Assembly (NCBI RefSeq): GCF_026213295.1
Contig: NC_079426.1
Coordinates: forward strand, 21,095,139-21,159,138
Source: Gadus chalcogrammus
Taxonomy: Eukaryota; Chordata; Actinopteri; Gadiformes; Gadidae
Direction: 5' to 3'
Length of the DNA: 64,000 nt
Positions 26,630 to 44,584 of this stretch are shown here, one piece after another. Under the pieces are notes generated by a model. That model saw only the letters and a program-made list of their open reading frames with translations, did not search any database and had not been told where the DNA came from. The position numbers and the translations under genes were made by a program. How positions within the stretch are numbered: position 1 is the stretch's first letter; every line of letters starts with the position of its first letter.

Positions 26630-26735
26630 TGTGTGTGTGTGTGTGTGTGAGTGTGTGTGTACATGCGGGTGTGTGAGTGTATGTGCGTTTGCGTGAGTGT
26701 GTCGTGTGTGTGAGTGTGTGAGTGTACATGCGGGT
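26561..26735. repeat. (GT)n microsatellite with degenerate 3' part
   Basis: GT with CGTG at the start, pure to about 26650. After that come GAGTG and two copies of GTACATGCGGGTGTG about 60 bp apart. Confidence 0.93.
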
Positions 26736-27369
26736 GTGGGTTTTGTTGGTGCCCTGAATAACACTTAACATGTGTCTTGTTTTCACAGCTGCACGCGAGC
26801 CAACGAATGGGAGCAGAGAACTCCAGCGCAGCAGCAACAAGGAGAGAGAGAGAGGCTGGCTACAAGAGTTAATTGCTGTTCAGAGAGTTCACGCTGGCTT
26901 TTACCAATTAACTCCCAAGTATCTCTGTACGCTAGTTGAGCTGCAATTTGATCCAGTAGTGTAGCCAATAACATTAGCCTCTGGTGCGAGGCCAGGCAGG
27001 GCTGATCCACTTCAGACATCAGCTACCAACCACCACTGATTCACGGTTTGGGAACACAGTTTTTACACATATTCTTTTCATCTGGGATGTAAGAAATTAA
27101 ACAAAATGAACAATGGTAGGGCCTGCTTCAAACACTTAATGGACTGTCACTAGTTCTGATGGGTTCAATCTTCAAATATCTTCAGGAGGTGGGAGGTGGG
27201 AGTAAGGGAATGCATCACTGTGTGTTGACTTGTAAATTAAATTGCTTTCCTAGCGAGAGACCTAAGCGCATTTGCGGTGGGTACATTCCATCCACACGTC
27301 CCCATGTTAAGATGCTGGGGCACCAGTACTTTGCATGTAAATCCCTTAAGTTTAAACTCACATCCCACA

Positions 27370-27593
<224 letters not shown>

Positions 27594-28059
27594 TAAACCA
27601 GCATGAAAACATATGCACAAAAGCAAATCCAATTCTTAAAACTCTGTGCTGTAAGAGTAGAGAGAGGTTAGGGAGTATGTATCAGTTTGTAGCAAAATGT
27701 ACTGCATTAAAATTCTATCCAGGCACATACATGTTAAAAACCCACACACATGTTTTTTTGCCAACCCTTTGCTACAACTCCACATCTAACTGGTTCATGT
27801 TAAGGTTGGAAAAAACCCTAGTGAGACACTCTCTTATCGCTCTAGTGTTGAAATTAGACTATACCTTCAGGTCTTTGCATAGGTTCTTAATGTGTTTGAA
27901 ATGTGTTTTTGCAATCCACCTTTCTACTAAAAACAGGAGAAAGAAAATGGAGATAAATATGATAAAATTAAGTCTGCCTACACTGATAGGGGTGGATCAT
28001 AAATCCCCCCCCATATCACATTCAATGGAATAACTGTTGTTAGTTTATGCTACACGTGA

Positions 28060-28395
28060 ACCTCCTAAGATTTGCGCAATTCGATTAGTTCGCTATCTCG
28101 GGATATTGTGCAATATCCCATGATTGAGATCTCAAACTTGGGATATTGTTTTCATCACAAAATGTGTAATGGGGAGCGAGCGTGACGGTCGTCTCGTCAC
28201 GCTAATAAAAACAAATTAATCCCGGCAAAAAGTGTTATCTTGTTTACTTTTGGAGTGTTCACGTGTAGTATATACTTCAAAAAATGTTCACCTCAGGCTT
28301 CGTGAATAGCGGGGAATAGCCCCCAGACCAAAGAACTCGGGGGCTATTCCCCACTATTCACGGAGCCTTCGGCGAATAATTGTTATTATATAGAG
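28060..28395. mobile_element. MITE-like sequence with strong internal hairpin
   Basis: Two 29-nt arms at 28296-28324 and 28339-28367 are inverted copies with only two mismatches, around a 14-nt loop. Weaker complementarity extends outward. The sequence resembles short non-autonomous DNA transposons common in fish. Its true ends and family were not determined. Confidence 0.45.
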
Positions 28396-28451
28396 CAGAC
28401 TGTGCACCTCTTCTTTACTTTGCACCTTCTTGCTAGTTTCAATCGGAGATC

Positions 28452-29054
28452 ATGGACAATGTGTGGTTGATAGCTGAGGGCACTTCCCTGCCTGCAATAT
28501 GCAACTACAATTACAATTCTATACATTATTTAATTAATTTACATGCAAACATTTGTACTTTCTTCGTAAACAGCTTATTCATGGAGGGCAGTAAAAATAT
28601 CCTTCATGTCTATTTTTGCATTTGTTGTGCGTCTGCTGTACGCTTGCTCTACACGGTGTCAGTCGGGCGCAGTCGTGTAGCAGCTCTCATTGATCAGAGT
28701 GGGAGCATTTCCTCGCGGCTCAACGCGACACCAGGGACACGACAGGACAGGATGCTAGTGTGCCCTGTAGCAGGGGGGCAGTGCATCTCCCGGGTTATAA
28801 TGGGCCATGTTGAAATGCGACAAGCACAGTTTGGTTATACTATAGAACCTACGGACATCAAAATAAACCAATGCTTAGAGGGAGCTTCACCATCCACACA
28901 CACCCTAGCATTATTCTATAGGCGTCCAGGAAACATAACTCTCCTCTCTCGGACAAAACATAAAAATCTACGGCTGCCCAGAACGAGCTCCACTCCTCCG
29001 AGCATCCACACACACCACCATGGCACAGTACTACAATATGATACAAAAGGTTAA
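28452..29054 (+). other. Orphan 200-codon ORF, coding status doubtful
   Basis: This is the longest ORF in the window that is not repeat-driven. The translation has no recognised domain, a mixed Ile/Asn-rich first third and a Ser/Thr/His-rich last third. No promoter or splice context supports it, and it lies inside gfra1 intron 3 next to a MITE-like hairpin. It may be chance or derived from a transposon. Confidence 0.15.
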
Positions 29055-30989
29055 GGTTTTAACCATACAACATTACGATACCATGTGCTTTCAGTCAAGG
29101 ATTGCTGTAGAGTTCAAATAACTATTGATATGATTTATATTCTCAAATATTCACAAATTTCCCTTTCCCTTTCTTCACTTCTGTCACGGAAATAGTCCAT
29201 TTAAGATATTCCCACCATTTCCCTTTCCTTCCTTAAAAAAGGCCAACACATTAAACCATTAAAGAGTGTAGTATTTACATTCCAGTCTGGCTTTGAAATA
29301 AATCCACAGTATTAAAAATTAAGACTCAGAATATCCACTATAAAAGCGTTGAGACTGGAATTAGAGAAGGGGAATATAGCCTCTGGGTGTGGCACTTAGT
29401 GAGCTTCTCTCTACCCAAGAACGCTGATGTTTCAAATGCTAATGTCTCACGTCATGAGCCAGGTGCTCACTGTCTTAAATTTTAATGATCCAAACCAATC
29501 TTCCGCTATTGTGTCCGTTAGAAGAAAGATGAAGACAAGGTGTCTGGTGAGCTGACAAAGCAGAAGGCAAAGATGACGGGTAGAGCTGGTTCCACTGAAA
29601 CAATAAAAAAATACAGAGCAGAAGTGACGCATATGACGCTAACTGCTAGGACGAAGTAACAATAATACGCATTGGTGGAGGGAAGATAGCTAACTTCAGC
29701 GTTCCTTATTTGTCTGTGGACAATCTAATAGCAGTTCATGGTGTCCCCATGACGCCAGATATATTGGTGTACACACTAGTAGGCTGTAAAAGCTGTAATG
29801 TAGGAGAATATCCCTTTGCGTAAGTAGATTGGTTTTAAGTAATTAACATCTACTTTACAAAACAACACTTTTGATCTGGAAGAACAATATCTGCCTGTAT
29901 AAAAGTCACCCAACTTTCCCATCAGATAACCCCCTCCCTGGTTTGAATCAGAATGTGATGCCAAACTGATGCCAAACAGATACAATGGACAGTGGTGTGC
30001 GACGTTGGCTGTGACGTGTGGTGTGTATTTCAATACGTGCCCCGGAGTTTGAGAAATAAACGAGGAACATTGTTCTTTCTTCAACCTAATCAAACAAATT
30101 GATACAATAAAACCTCAACCATAACATTGGATTCCTTGTATATCATATTGCATCGCACGTAAGTTATTTATATTGTTTAACTTATTGATTCCAGCTCACT
30201 TTATTTTCTATACTGTCCCTCTGTACAACCGTTTGTGTACATTTCAGTATAATGTGCAATAATGTGACCATTTAAAACTCTTCTAGTCCTAATACTATTC
30301 TACATATTGACAAACTTGGTTCATGTGATAATTTCAAAACAATATAGAAAAGAAATGCCCTCAAAGTAATCATGTTGTCACGTAGTTCAATATGATCATG
30401 GAGCGTTTACAATCCACAAAAATCAAATGCTGCTTTTGCTAAGCTGATGTGAACAGTTCTAGACATGGAGTGCCCTCCAATTGGGGAAATGATTTGAACC
30501 AATACGACGCAACGGGAATATCAAAATATGACCTTTCCCACATCAAATTCCTCCTCACCGTCTATCTCGCGCTGTATCCCCTAACCCCCCATATCTGGTT
30601 CAGGATTTTTGTTCCCGTAAAAAAAAATGCCACATCTGCTGTGGTTATATGAAGGACATGTCGACCCTACATTACTCATCTGCCTTATCATTGAGACTGG
30701 CACACTGACTGACAGACACTCTGACAGACAGACAAGCAGACTCTTTCAACCTTCTTCTAAAGGGCAGTGAAACCCATCTCCACCTCCCCATGACACCAGA
30801 CAGGAAGGCCCGTAAGTGTGCATACAAATTGCCCAGATCTGGGTGCATCACGAGTGACAGGCCAATACCACCAGCATTACGCATCACAGGTGAATGGTTG
30901 ATTGAACGACCCAATATCAGCTTCCTTGGTGAACCCTCTAGTGTTCCTGTCTGTCTATTGGCTTTGAAATGGCACAAGCATCCACCGAC

Positions 30990-30990
<1 letters not shown>
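29055..30990. other. Unique AT-rich intronic sequence
   Basis: No array, transposon end or exon is supported. Confidence 0.5.
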
Positions 30991-30991
<1 letters not shown>

Positions 30992-31055
<64 letters not shown>

Positions 31056-31066
31056 TGTGTTTGTGT
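30992..31066. repeat. (GT)n microsatellite
   Basis: About 56 bp of pure GT, then GGTGTGTGTGTTTGTG. Confidence 0.95.
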
Positions 31067-31210
31067 TTCCTTTGTCACATGAACATGCACACACATATAC
31101 AGCCCTTCAAATCGATAAAAAATACATTCACACACGCACATGTGCTTGAACGTGAACGCTTGAACGTACACACAGACGCACACAAGCATGTGCATACGCA
31201 CCAGAAACCC

Positions 31211-31353
<143 letters not shown>

Positions 31354-31369
31354 TCCAAACACAAACAGA

Positions 31370-32855
31370 TGCACACAACACATACATGCATGTATAAAGA
31401 CACATGTGAGCAATGTCCTGTTCATTACCCAGTATAGCCCAATTGGGGTGAGCCCTCCTGTTTCTACTGGGATCCTGGAGCTGGGCGGAGGAGGCTGACC
31501 CCCCTGTGCCCAGGGGGTCTCTACCCAGAACAGGCTCCCTGTCCTGGGATGCCTTGCCCTGGGCACTGCCCCTGCCTGGGGCCAAAGTCCCGGCGCTGCT
31601 CCGGAGTTCCCCTCCCTCTGCAAAAAGATGCGGGGGCCAGTTCAGCATGAGCAAACTAGGCTCATTGTTCACACAAGGTCACGGGAAGGTCAAGGCAGAA
31701 AACTGAGGACATAGTGGGGGTCAAAGGGGGAGGAAATGAAGCGTCATACGGAAGTGCAGTCAGACAGTTATGAAAAGAGTAGCGTGCCAAGTGGACAGAG
31801 GGAGGAGTGAGAGGGAAGCGCTCTGTGTGGTCGGTAAAATAGGAAGGAGTGTAGTTCCTGTTTGCCCCAGGTTCGGAAGAGGGCTTCCTGATATTCACCT
31901 TACTCTTACTATAATCCATGGGGCAGCAACCTGTGTGTCTAGAGCCATACTTGGCTCTTACAGTGTTTTCCAATGGATACCCAACAAAGGTTGAATAGAG
32001 ATCGCATTACCAGAATGTACTTACATTTGAAGGTAAATATTGTATAAATGCCCTTCTGGGATACAAAGCTATATTTTCATTGGACAAAGTCACAAAGCTT
32101 TGGTTATTTCCAGGTCAAATGCAACAACATCTGTGTACCATGATATAATAATCAACAATCAGAGAAGTAGAATCAGAGTAGATCATGAAATTACAAGGGA
32201 AAATGACATGCGTAGTTCTTTCATGTCTCATTAGCAATGAGTGAATTTCTTCCCTTAACAGGTTGGCTGATAATCATGTAAACTCTTCTTTCACGCTTCT
32301 ATGAACGTTTCAAGTAACTACATTTTAAGTAACTACATGGAAGGGTTCCCGACCCCTGCATCCAGATTATCTAGTGCTACTGATTCATTGACATTTCATC
32401 TCCTTAGGGGCCTTGCATCTTCAAAATTCCCTAAACACATGTGAAAATGTGTCAAAAAGTTAAGGGTTGTCCCAGTCATGATCTCCTGCACCACATTAAC
32501 CCACAGTAAATCCAGGATACTGCTTTTATTTTTATATAATTTAATTTGTGGGAAACTCTTTCTCAAATCCCCACTGGTCACACAGATGCAAGACCAAAGC
32601 GCACAGATGTTTATAATATGTTTTCGGATGTGTTTACCGAAGCAAGGCAAACTCACACGAACCTCGACCAGGAATCAAAGTCTTCTGCAAAATTGTATGC
32701 TGTGATCTGAGAAGCTGAATTTCCTTCTGAATGTGACACATTTAGGTGGTAATTCAACAAAGTCGTTTAGTTGTTGTACTTTAGAATACTTCCACATATT
32801 GTGCATTTGGCGTCTTTGTCGTCATTAACCAACTTAAAGTGGCTCCATACTGCAC
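31370..32855. other. Unique intronic sequence
   Basis: GC-rich patch at 31440-31640 (CCTGGGATGCC, GGGCACTGCCCC), then AT-rich sequence. No exon is supported. Confidence 0.45.
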
Positions 32856-32859
32856 TCCG

Positions 32860-33400
32860 TCCTGCCGTGTTCCAATACCCGTACTGTCCGTACTTACTAG
32901 CCAAAATCTGAGTACGCAGTACTCCAATTCAGATCCGGCGAAAAGAAGTATACTTCAAGGACCCGGATGCCGTACTCAAAACGGGCTAATCGTGAAGTGT
33001 GGATCGAAGGACACTCCCCGTACTCAACGGCAGCCTTCTTAGCTACGTAGAAGAAGAGGCGGAGCCAGGCTGAGCCAAAGTCGGCGCATTTTCCACATAG
33101 CCTGCATTAATATAGTCATTTTGTAGTTTTTATAGTTTTTATAGCTTTTTATAGCCGCTAGGCGTAAAGAGTTCACCGTTCAAAGCGGGATGTTTATTGC
33201 GGGGGAGTTTACAGTATTGTTACTTATCTCCCCTAATGCTACCTTGGGCTTTAGCTGAGTCATTTTCTTATTGTATTTAATTCATAGCATTTCTGTCCAT
33301 CTTGAATACTGTTGATAACAACCACAGAACAACACATTTTTTCACCAAAAAAACGTGTTAAGAAATTGTAAAGACAGTAAATATCACAACCAAATATTTG
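32860..33400. mobile_element. Candidate non-autonomous DNA transposon
   Basis: GTGTTCCAATACCCGTACT with internal GTACT/AGTACG motifs (32868-33025) resembles the ends of PIF/Harbinger-type short elements in fish. The right end was not found, so the boundaries are a guess. Confidence 0.3.
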
Positions 33401-34415
33401 ATACTTTTCAACCCTCTGAACTTTGTGATGTGCCAATCATTTGCTATTTGTTTGATATCTATATCATTGCAAAACATTTGTTATATTTCGAAATGTATGA
33501 AACTGTCAAACCTCAGCATACCATAAAGACGGTTCAAAATATTTGGCAACCATTGTCTTCACTGACCAAACTTAAATCCTGGAGCACTAGAAAGAAAATC
33601 TAAAATGAGTAATCTGTGTCGAAACCAAAGAGTATACCATTACACATTTCATAAAACCATCGTAAAAAAGTGCTCTTATAAGGTTACACAGCGTTATTTA
33701 ATCTATACGGTGTGTTGACTCCAACCACTCAAACTGGGATTATTGTGTATTCAGTATTCCGCAGGCACAGTTCCACGACAGCTGTGCACATTATCAAGTA
33801 TAACCGTGTAAGCAGACATTGTGTATCCAAAGGCTTCAGTGGGCCAGCTTAACACAAGGCTGGGATTCTGTACACCTGCCAATGGTCGGTCAAGGCTTGT
33901 GGTCAGCCAAGCAAAACACAGCATGGTAAATCAAAAATGGCTCCCAATTAAAATGGACGCGACAAAGCTCTCCCCAGAGAATCTGCCTGCAGTTATGTTT
34001 GCTTTCCGTACATAAATATGAACATTATACCTGGTACTTCTGGCCTTCTGTTTGAGTGTTGAGGGGATATTTGTGGAAAAGCGGAGGCTATGTTTACAAC
34101 GATGAATCATGTTTTTTTTTGGGCTTTATGTGTGACTTGAGTATAAGCACTGGTTGGCAGGAATTCAGCAGGCTAAGTGCCTGAACAGGTGTAGGTGAGA
34201 TAAAGGCATTGGCAGCGACAGTCACAGAGATGGAGATCAATAGAGTTTGTCTTTTTTCTAACATCAAAAAACACATTGCTCTGAATGAAGCTGAACTCAA
34301 ATAAAATGCATTAATTCACCATGTACTTGTTGGAAAACATGTCCTAAACACAAGGAGTATACGTCCTAACCTGCTTTCATTGTGTGTACATTGCTCTGCG
34401 TTTGAGCAATCGTCT
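33401..34415. other. Unique AT-rich intronic sequence
   Basis: No feature is supported. Confidence 0.5.
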
Positions 34416-34416
34416 A

Positions 34417-34420
<4 letters not shown>

Positions 34421-34470
<50 letters not shown>

Positions 34471-34720
34471 AGAGAGAGATACGTTTATTTGTATGTGTGT
34501 GTGTGCTTAAATTTTTTTGATCTGAGGTCAGTATGTGTGTGTGTGTGTGTACCTGTGTATGTCTGTGTGTGTGTGTGTTTGTATGTTTTTATACCTATAT
34601 GTGTGTATGCGTTTGAGTGTTTTTGTATGTATGTGTAAGTATGTATGCAATATCTGTGTTTGTGTGTGTGGGTATGCGTACATTGTATGTGTGCAGGTGT
34701 GTGTCTGCGGCCCAGCGTGT
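34421..34720. repeat. (GT)n and degenerate GT-rich sequence
   Basis: Pure GT at 34421-34468, then GT-rich sequence with GTATGT variants to about 34715. Confidence 0.9.
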
Positions 34721-35218
34721 GTAACTTGGTAATTGTCTGTATTTGCATGCAGAATAAAACAGCAGTGGGGAGCAGACTTGGCCCACCCCCCCACCCCAAA
34801 CTCCCGCTGATTCAAGCTGTCAGCCACGTCGATTAACAATGATGAATCACCCCTCAACTTCTCATCCAATCACAGGCCTCTAAGGGGGGGGGGGGGGGGA
34901 TCTGGGGACTCCAAATCTGGTCACCTTTAACTAAATGATTTTCTTGGCCTGTGGTGAGTGGAGCAGCGATTGGACCGGCGGCCTAATGACGTGGTGGTTG
35001 GGTGGTGGAGGCTGTGCAGGAAAGGCACCACAGATGTGCTGGTAATTTATAGAGTGGTGTGCTGAATTAAGTGGTGAGAGAGTGCGCGGTCTGGCCCGTG
35101 CTACCTGCCAGGGAAGGTGAGTTGGAGAGAGATGAGTGGTGAGAAAAAAAATAAACACGCCAGAGTGCATTTATGTTGAATAGTTTTTATATTTTCTATA
35201 GATATACAGATACAATTG

Positions 35219-35307
<89 letters not shown>

Positions 35308-35312
35308 TGTGT
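35219..35312. repeat. (GT)n microsatellite
   Basis: About 86 bp of pure GT followed by TTGTGTGTCT. A run of about 14 G lies at 34886-34899. Confidence 0.97.
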
Positions 35313-36000
35313 CTGTGCACATGCGTGTGTATGCGTGTGCATGCTTTTCCATGTCTGCATAATTTCCAAGACACTAAAAGGAAAAATAATTAGGTTTGAC
35401 CATTTTCAACCAACAAACCACAACAAAAATCCATCTTTATTTGATTTACAAGTTATACCCCCGCTCTTGCTGTTCAAAAACAAATAAAACACAAAAGCCA
35501 CGTCGGCCTCCTACTATGAACCCGAGTTAAAGGACTGAATGTTCTTTGAGGATCCATAATATATACACGGACGCGAGCGCACCAAAAATACCTCAGCACA
35601 GGAAACAGACAAGGTCAGTGGATGGACAAACCCCAGGCAGCAGGCGGTCTTGCTCCGGCAGAACACTAGACCCCATGCCGGGGCGCGGAGAGGGGCTCGG
35701 ATCCCTCCTCAAACGGAAGCGCTTGGGCAGGAGAGACGGGGGGGCGACGGGCAACGGGCAGGAATCAATAGATTCTTGTATACACGGCGTCATGTTTCCA
35801 ATCTAACACGGCGCGGTATCGACTGGGCCTCATACGAGACAAGGCGCGGGGACAATAACACACCAAGGGCCAGGGTGCAGGGTGCTTTAGGAGAGCCAAG
35901 GAAATGGAAGGGGCTCCAACAGGGCTGATCACGCAATTCTCTGTGTAAAAAGGACTGAGATATGGATAGACAAAGGAAGGTGTAAAGCTTAAGACATGCA
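35313..36000. other. Unique intronic sequence
   Basis: GC-rich patch at 35580-35770 with several CpGs, and no supported exon. Confidence 0.45.
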
Positions 36001-36001
36001 T

Positions 36002-36222
36002 GAATGTATGGATTCATGAGGTGGATGGATGAACAAATGAATGGAGGATTGAATGGATGGATTCAGGAATGTAAGGATGTAACTTATTCGTTCATGGATT
36101 CATAGTATAGTAGAAGGATGGAGGAATGGATAGCTGGATGAATGGATGGATTGATGAATTGATGGATGGATGAATTGATGGATGGATGCTTGGATGGATT
36201 GATGGATTGATGGATGGATGAA
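36002..36222. repeat. (GATG)n-like degenerate tetranucleotide array
   Basis: GGATGGATGAAT-type repeats with frequent ATT insertions. Confidence 0.9.
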
Positions 36223-36229
36223 ATGCTGC

Positions 36230-36325
36230 AGTGTTTCCCCCAGTACTGTGTTGTTAAGGCGGCCGCCTTAACAACAATAGGGCCCCGCCTTGACTACCAA
36301 TGTATATTGGTAGTAGGGAAAGAAA
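36230..36325. mobile_element. Palindromic core of a probable MITE
   Basis: A perfect 28-bp palindrome at 36249-36276 is centred on GCGGCCGC. A second inverted repeat, ACTACCAAT/ATTGGTAGT, lies at 36294-36316. The left flank GCAGTGTTTCCC resembles hAT-type ends. No right terminus or target duplication was found. Confidence 0.4.
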
Positions 36326-36329
36326 ACAT

Positions 36330-37412
<1,083 letters not shown>

Positions 37413-37679
37413 GCACATTAGTTGTAAGAGTCAGTGTCTACTCAACCAGGGATGCGGCAGATGGATGAACAAGCTCTGTAGTATGTACCGTATGGATTTA
37501 AAAGGTTCTGCTTTTCAACCTGGCCATGCACTTACATGAACAAACACACACACAAACACACACACACACCACACATACGCAGACACATACACGCACACAC
37601 CGCACATACATTCAAACAGACGCAGACTCGTCTGCGTCCCCCCCCCCCCCAACACACACACACACAAATAATAACATCT

Positions 37680-38640
37680 GCATACAGTATGTCAACTTCC
37701 AAGTCCCAAAACTAAAACTTGATGGTTGACTTGAGTCGTAGGAGTGAGGAGTAGGGGTGGGGTTGGTGGCGGAGGGGACAAAATATGTCTGAAGTGTTGA
37801 CAGATAGAGGAGAGGAGATATTGGGCTTTGGTGCATTCATTGCGAGCCACGCATCTTGTGGCTGTTGAGTGGGGGATATGCAGACATGTTTTATATTCAG
37901 ACAGGGGTTTTCCACACTCTCTCTCTCTCTCTCTCTCACGCTGTACAAGCCCAACGTGGGGCCAGACTGGGAAATGAAACGGTTGAGAGCAGCCGGAGCC
38001 CGAGAGAAGAAGAAAAGGTTCAGAACACACAGAGAGACAAAACGGTTCACTCTGCCTGTACCATCTTCATAAAGCCTGCAGTCTCTGGGATCCTCTGTTA
38101 CTATTACCCCTGCCACGTTGTGCAGATATATAATTGCTCTCAGAGGACCTGTAAATAAGGACGTCACGAACCTGGAAGCTTTCAAACATAGAGTTCAGGA
38201 AATGTAACTTTTGGAACAACTGTGGTGCCCTTGAAAGAACAGAGAATAGCATTAATATTTTAAAAATGAATTCTTAAAAATGTCCCCACTTTGAAAATAG
38301 ATTAAAGCATTTGAAGCGCACTGAGTTATCACATCCCAAAACTGTGAAGTGTGAAATCATAATTTTTTCAACGTATGTTTATTTATCTGTCATTGTGCAT
38401 ATATGCGTCCCAATGATGTTTATAGGAATTGAGAGTAAGTTTAATCTGCATAAACATAGACAAATACTATTGAAATTCACACTATCGAGGCATTACGAAA
38501 TATTAAGACAACAAAGAAGCCCATTAAACAACATGAGTTTTAAAGCAAATGTATTCAGGGAATGAGCTTGTAGATTGGCGACTGAAAAAGATGTGATCAT
38601 GTTACTGCAGCTGAAATGTATAGTGCTCCAGCTGCTTGCT
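37680..38640. other. Unique intronic sequence
   Basis: A short (CT)n lies at 37917-37937. No exon is supported. Confidence 0.45.

Positions 38641-38645
<5 letters not shown>

Positions 38646-38699
<54 letters not shown>
38646..38699. repeat. (CT)n microsatellite
   Basis: About 54 bp of pure CT. Confidence 0.97.
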
Positions 38700-38700
<1 letters not shown>

Positions 38701-39590
38701 ACAAAAAAACGTGTTTCAGAAAACAAATGAATACACATGCGCAAAATCTGCAGTTTCAGGGGTAATGTGGAGCCAATAGGTTTAATTACATTAAAACAAA
38801 GGCACTCAAGTTCATGGAGTTCAACGTTTTAAACAGGAGAAATGTATGTGAGTATGGCTAGAAAAACTGATACGGAAAATAATATTAGAAGGATATTTCT
38901 GCATCCAACAATTTCAGCCTGAATCAGATGCCAGACCATTGCAGGGTTGCCCCAATATCCAATCCAAACAACAAACACATCCTTCACAAGGCATTTGGTT
39001 TCAAACTGTGACCAAACGGCTAAATCCTACTCTCATGGATCTCTGGAGTTCTCAAACAACACACACTGGGCCAACATAGCACCCTTGATACTTTGAAGAA
39101 TACTAAAGTAGAATAGAAAAGTTATGAAGGGCCTGAGTCTAACCTTATCTAAATATTACAATGCAACAATATAAATGGAATGCATATTTAAGTATACATC
39201 CCCTCTTCTCCAAAAAATATAATTCCTATTTGAAAGCAAGGATTAAATAAATATTACAGAAAAATGTAAATCATGTCATGTAATAATCCTTCAGATTATT
39301 ACATTTAATTTGATTAGTTGCAGCCAGACATAATGTGGGCAGCAGCATCTTCACCTTGCATTTCATGCACCAGTTTCCTGAACAATGGATACCTTATATT
39401 AAGAGGGGCGGTGACCTCAATATGACCAGCCTAGGTTTCTACTCCATAAAACTAGGACTTTGCATATCTTTTGTTTATTTATGCTCCAAAGAGTCACCAA
39501 ATCAATCCCCCCGACAACGAACCTTTCAGTGATGCGTACGTGCATGCGTACGTGCATATGTGTGTGTGCTTGTTTGTGTCTGTGTGCTTT
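38700..39590. other. Unique AT-rich intronic sequence
   Basis: No feature is supported. Confidence 0.5.

Positions 39591-40717
<1,127 letters not shown>

Positions 40718-40801
<84 letters not shown>
40718..40801. repeat. (CA)n microsatellite
   Basis: About 82 bp of pure CA. Confidence 0.97.
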
Positions 40802-40802
<1 letters not shown>

Positions 40803-40861
40803 TGCTCAATAACTATCCTTTAATGACACTGTCAGGTTGAGCTGGAGGTCTCTCTGTCTCT

Positions 40862-40862
<1 letters not shown>

Positions 40863-40959
<97 letters not shown>

Positions 40960-40966
40960 GAGAGAT
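40863..40966. repeat. (GA)n microsatellite
   Basis: About 104 bp of GA with three GGGAGA interruptions near 40906-40922. Confidence 0.96.
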
Positions 40967-42533
40967 GGAGAGAGCAAGAATGAGAAATCACGCAAAGCCG
41001 TCAATCAACATAAAGAGGTTTTTAGATGGCGAATAAGGAGAACCTTTCCTGGGCTGAGCTCGGCGCGGTAAATCTCCGTGCCCTCGCTCCAGCAGCCGAT
41101 AGCTCAGGCTGCCAGAGGTGGGGGGTGTGGGGGTGGAGGGGGTTATTGAGGGTTGTTACATGGCTGCGCTGTGAACTATGCTCCCCGCACTGCATAAGGT
41201 TTGATGGCTCTGCGTTGCCTCCTCCCTCACTCGCAGGGGCGCTGGCATGTTAAGGGGGGGGGGGGGGGGGGGCAATGACAGCTTTTCCATTGTGGAGATA
41301 GTCCCCCCGTTTTCTAAGTGATCAATCTTCCACTTATGCGCGTGGGAGAGAGGGTGGGTTGTGATGGTGGGCGGTTGGGTGGGTATGAACAGTATAAAAG
41401 AGGCATTGATGAAAAGCAGTAAGTTCCGCTCTTGAGTTATATTGCTACAGGCGGTTACTGGATTGCAGCTTGGGTTCCAGAGCCGATGTGTCACCCAGAT
41501 ACAGGAGTCACGACTACAGAGTCAGTCAGTCAGTCAGTCACAGAAGTCCTTCCGACACAATTTGTATTGTGTTTTTCTCTTGATCTCTGGACTCACATTC
41601 GGGTTCAAAACTATGCAGATCCACAAATTGATTGACCTATCGTGTTCGAATCCATCTAAAAAAGTATCTCAAGCACATTGCCTCTAGAACACACCCATGT
41701 GTTCACACACCTATTCCTTAATTCAAGGTGATCAAAATGTGATTTTATGAAAGGTAAGGTTACCATATTTTTCACTGACTCGATGTGGGATTCCTATTTA
41801 TCAAAGCCACAACAAAAAAATAACATTATTGCACCAAAAGGAACGCAATACAATACAATATGCCCTGCACTGTCTCAAGTGCAGGGCAGAGGAGGATCAG
41901 GTGTGTGTGTGTGTGTGTGTGTGTGCGTTTGCGTGTGTGTTGTCTGTGTCTGGTGAATAAGGGAAGAACACTGCCATCTAATGGAGGCTGACAACATGGC
42001 TCTCCCGCGAGGGGAAGATTACCTCTCAACCCCGTCTCACGCTCTTAGCGGTACTCACAGACCTCTCAACCCTCATACTCACAGCCCACCTCAAACAAGC
42101 TTTTGGCAAACACATAATTTCCATTGAACTGTTGACGAGGTCTGCAACTATACCTGCAACCTGATCCAAACAACAATAACAACACTAATGAAAACTCTGT
42201 AGAAGGGTGTCCACCTGATACCAGTGTGCACACAGAAGTATAAGCTCCCCGTGCAAAGATTTGATAACTGCAGAGCTGGCATGCACTGTGTTAGGGGAGG
42301 ACACAGAAGGAGAGATATACAGTAGGAGAGATCCAAAGGCAGGACACACACTCGACGGGACAGGGGAGAACCTTGGTTCAGAAGCATGCACAGCTTGGAG
42401 GCTTGTAGATAGCTTCCTTCTTGACCAACGTTAACATAGTTTCAAACATAGAAAAACGTTGAGCCAGGAGACACATCAAACCAAAACAGAAGAAATAACC
42501 CAGGAAGGACAGGGTGAATGGAAAGATTCTTAC
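40967..42533. other. Unique intronic sequence next to gfra1 exon 3
   Basis: Contains a run of about 20 G at 41253-41272, (AGTC)n at 41520-41540 and a short GT run at 41901-41926. A TATAAAAG motif at 41393-41400 has no associated gene. Confidence 0.5.
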
Positions 42534-44584
<2,051 letters not shown>

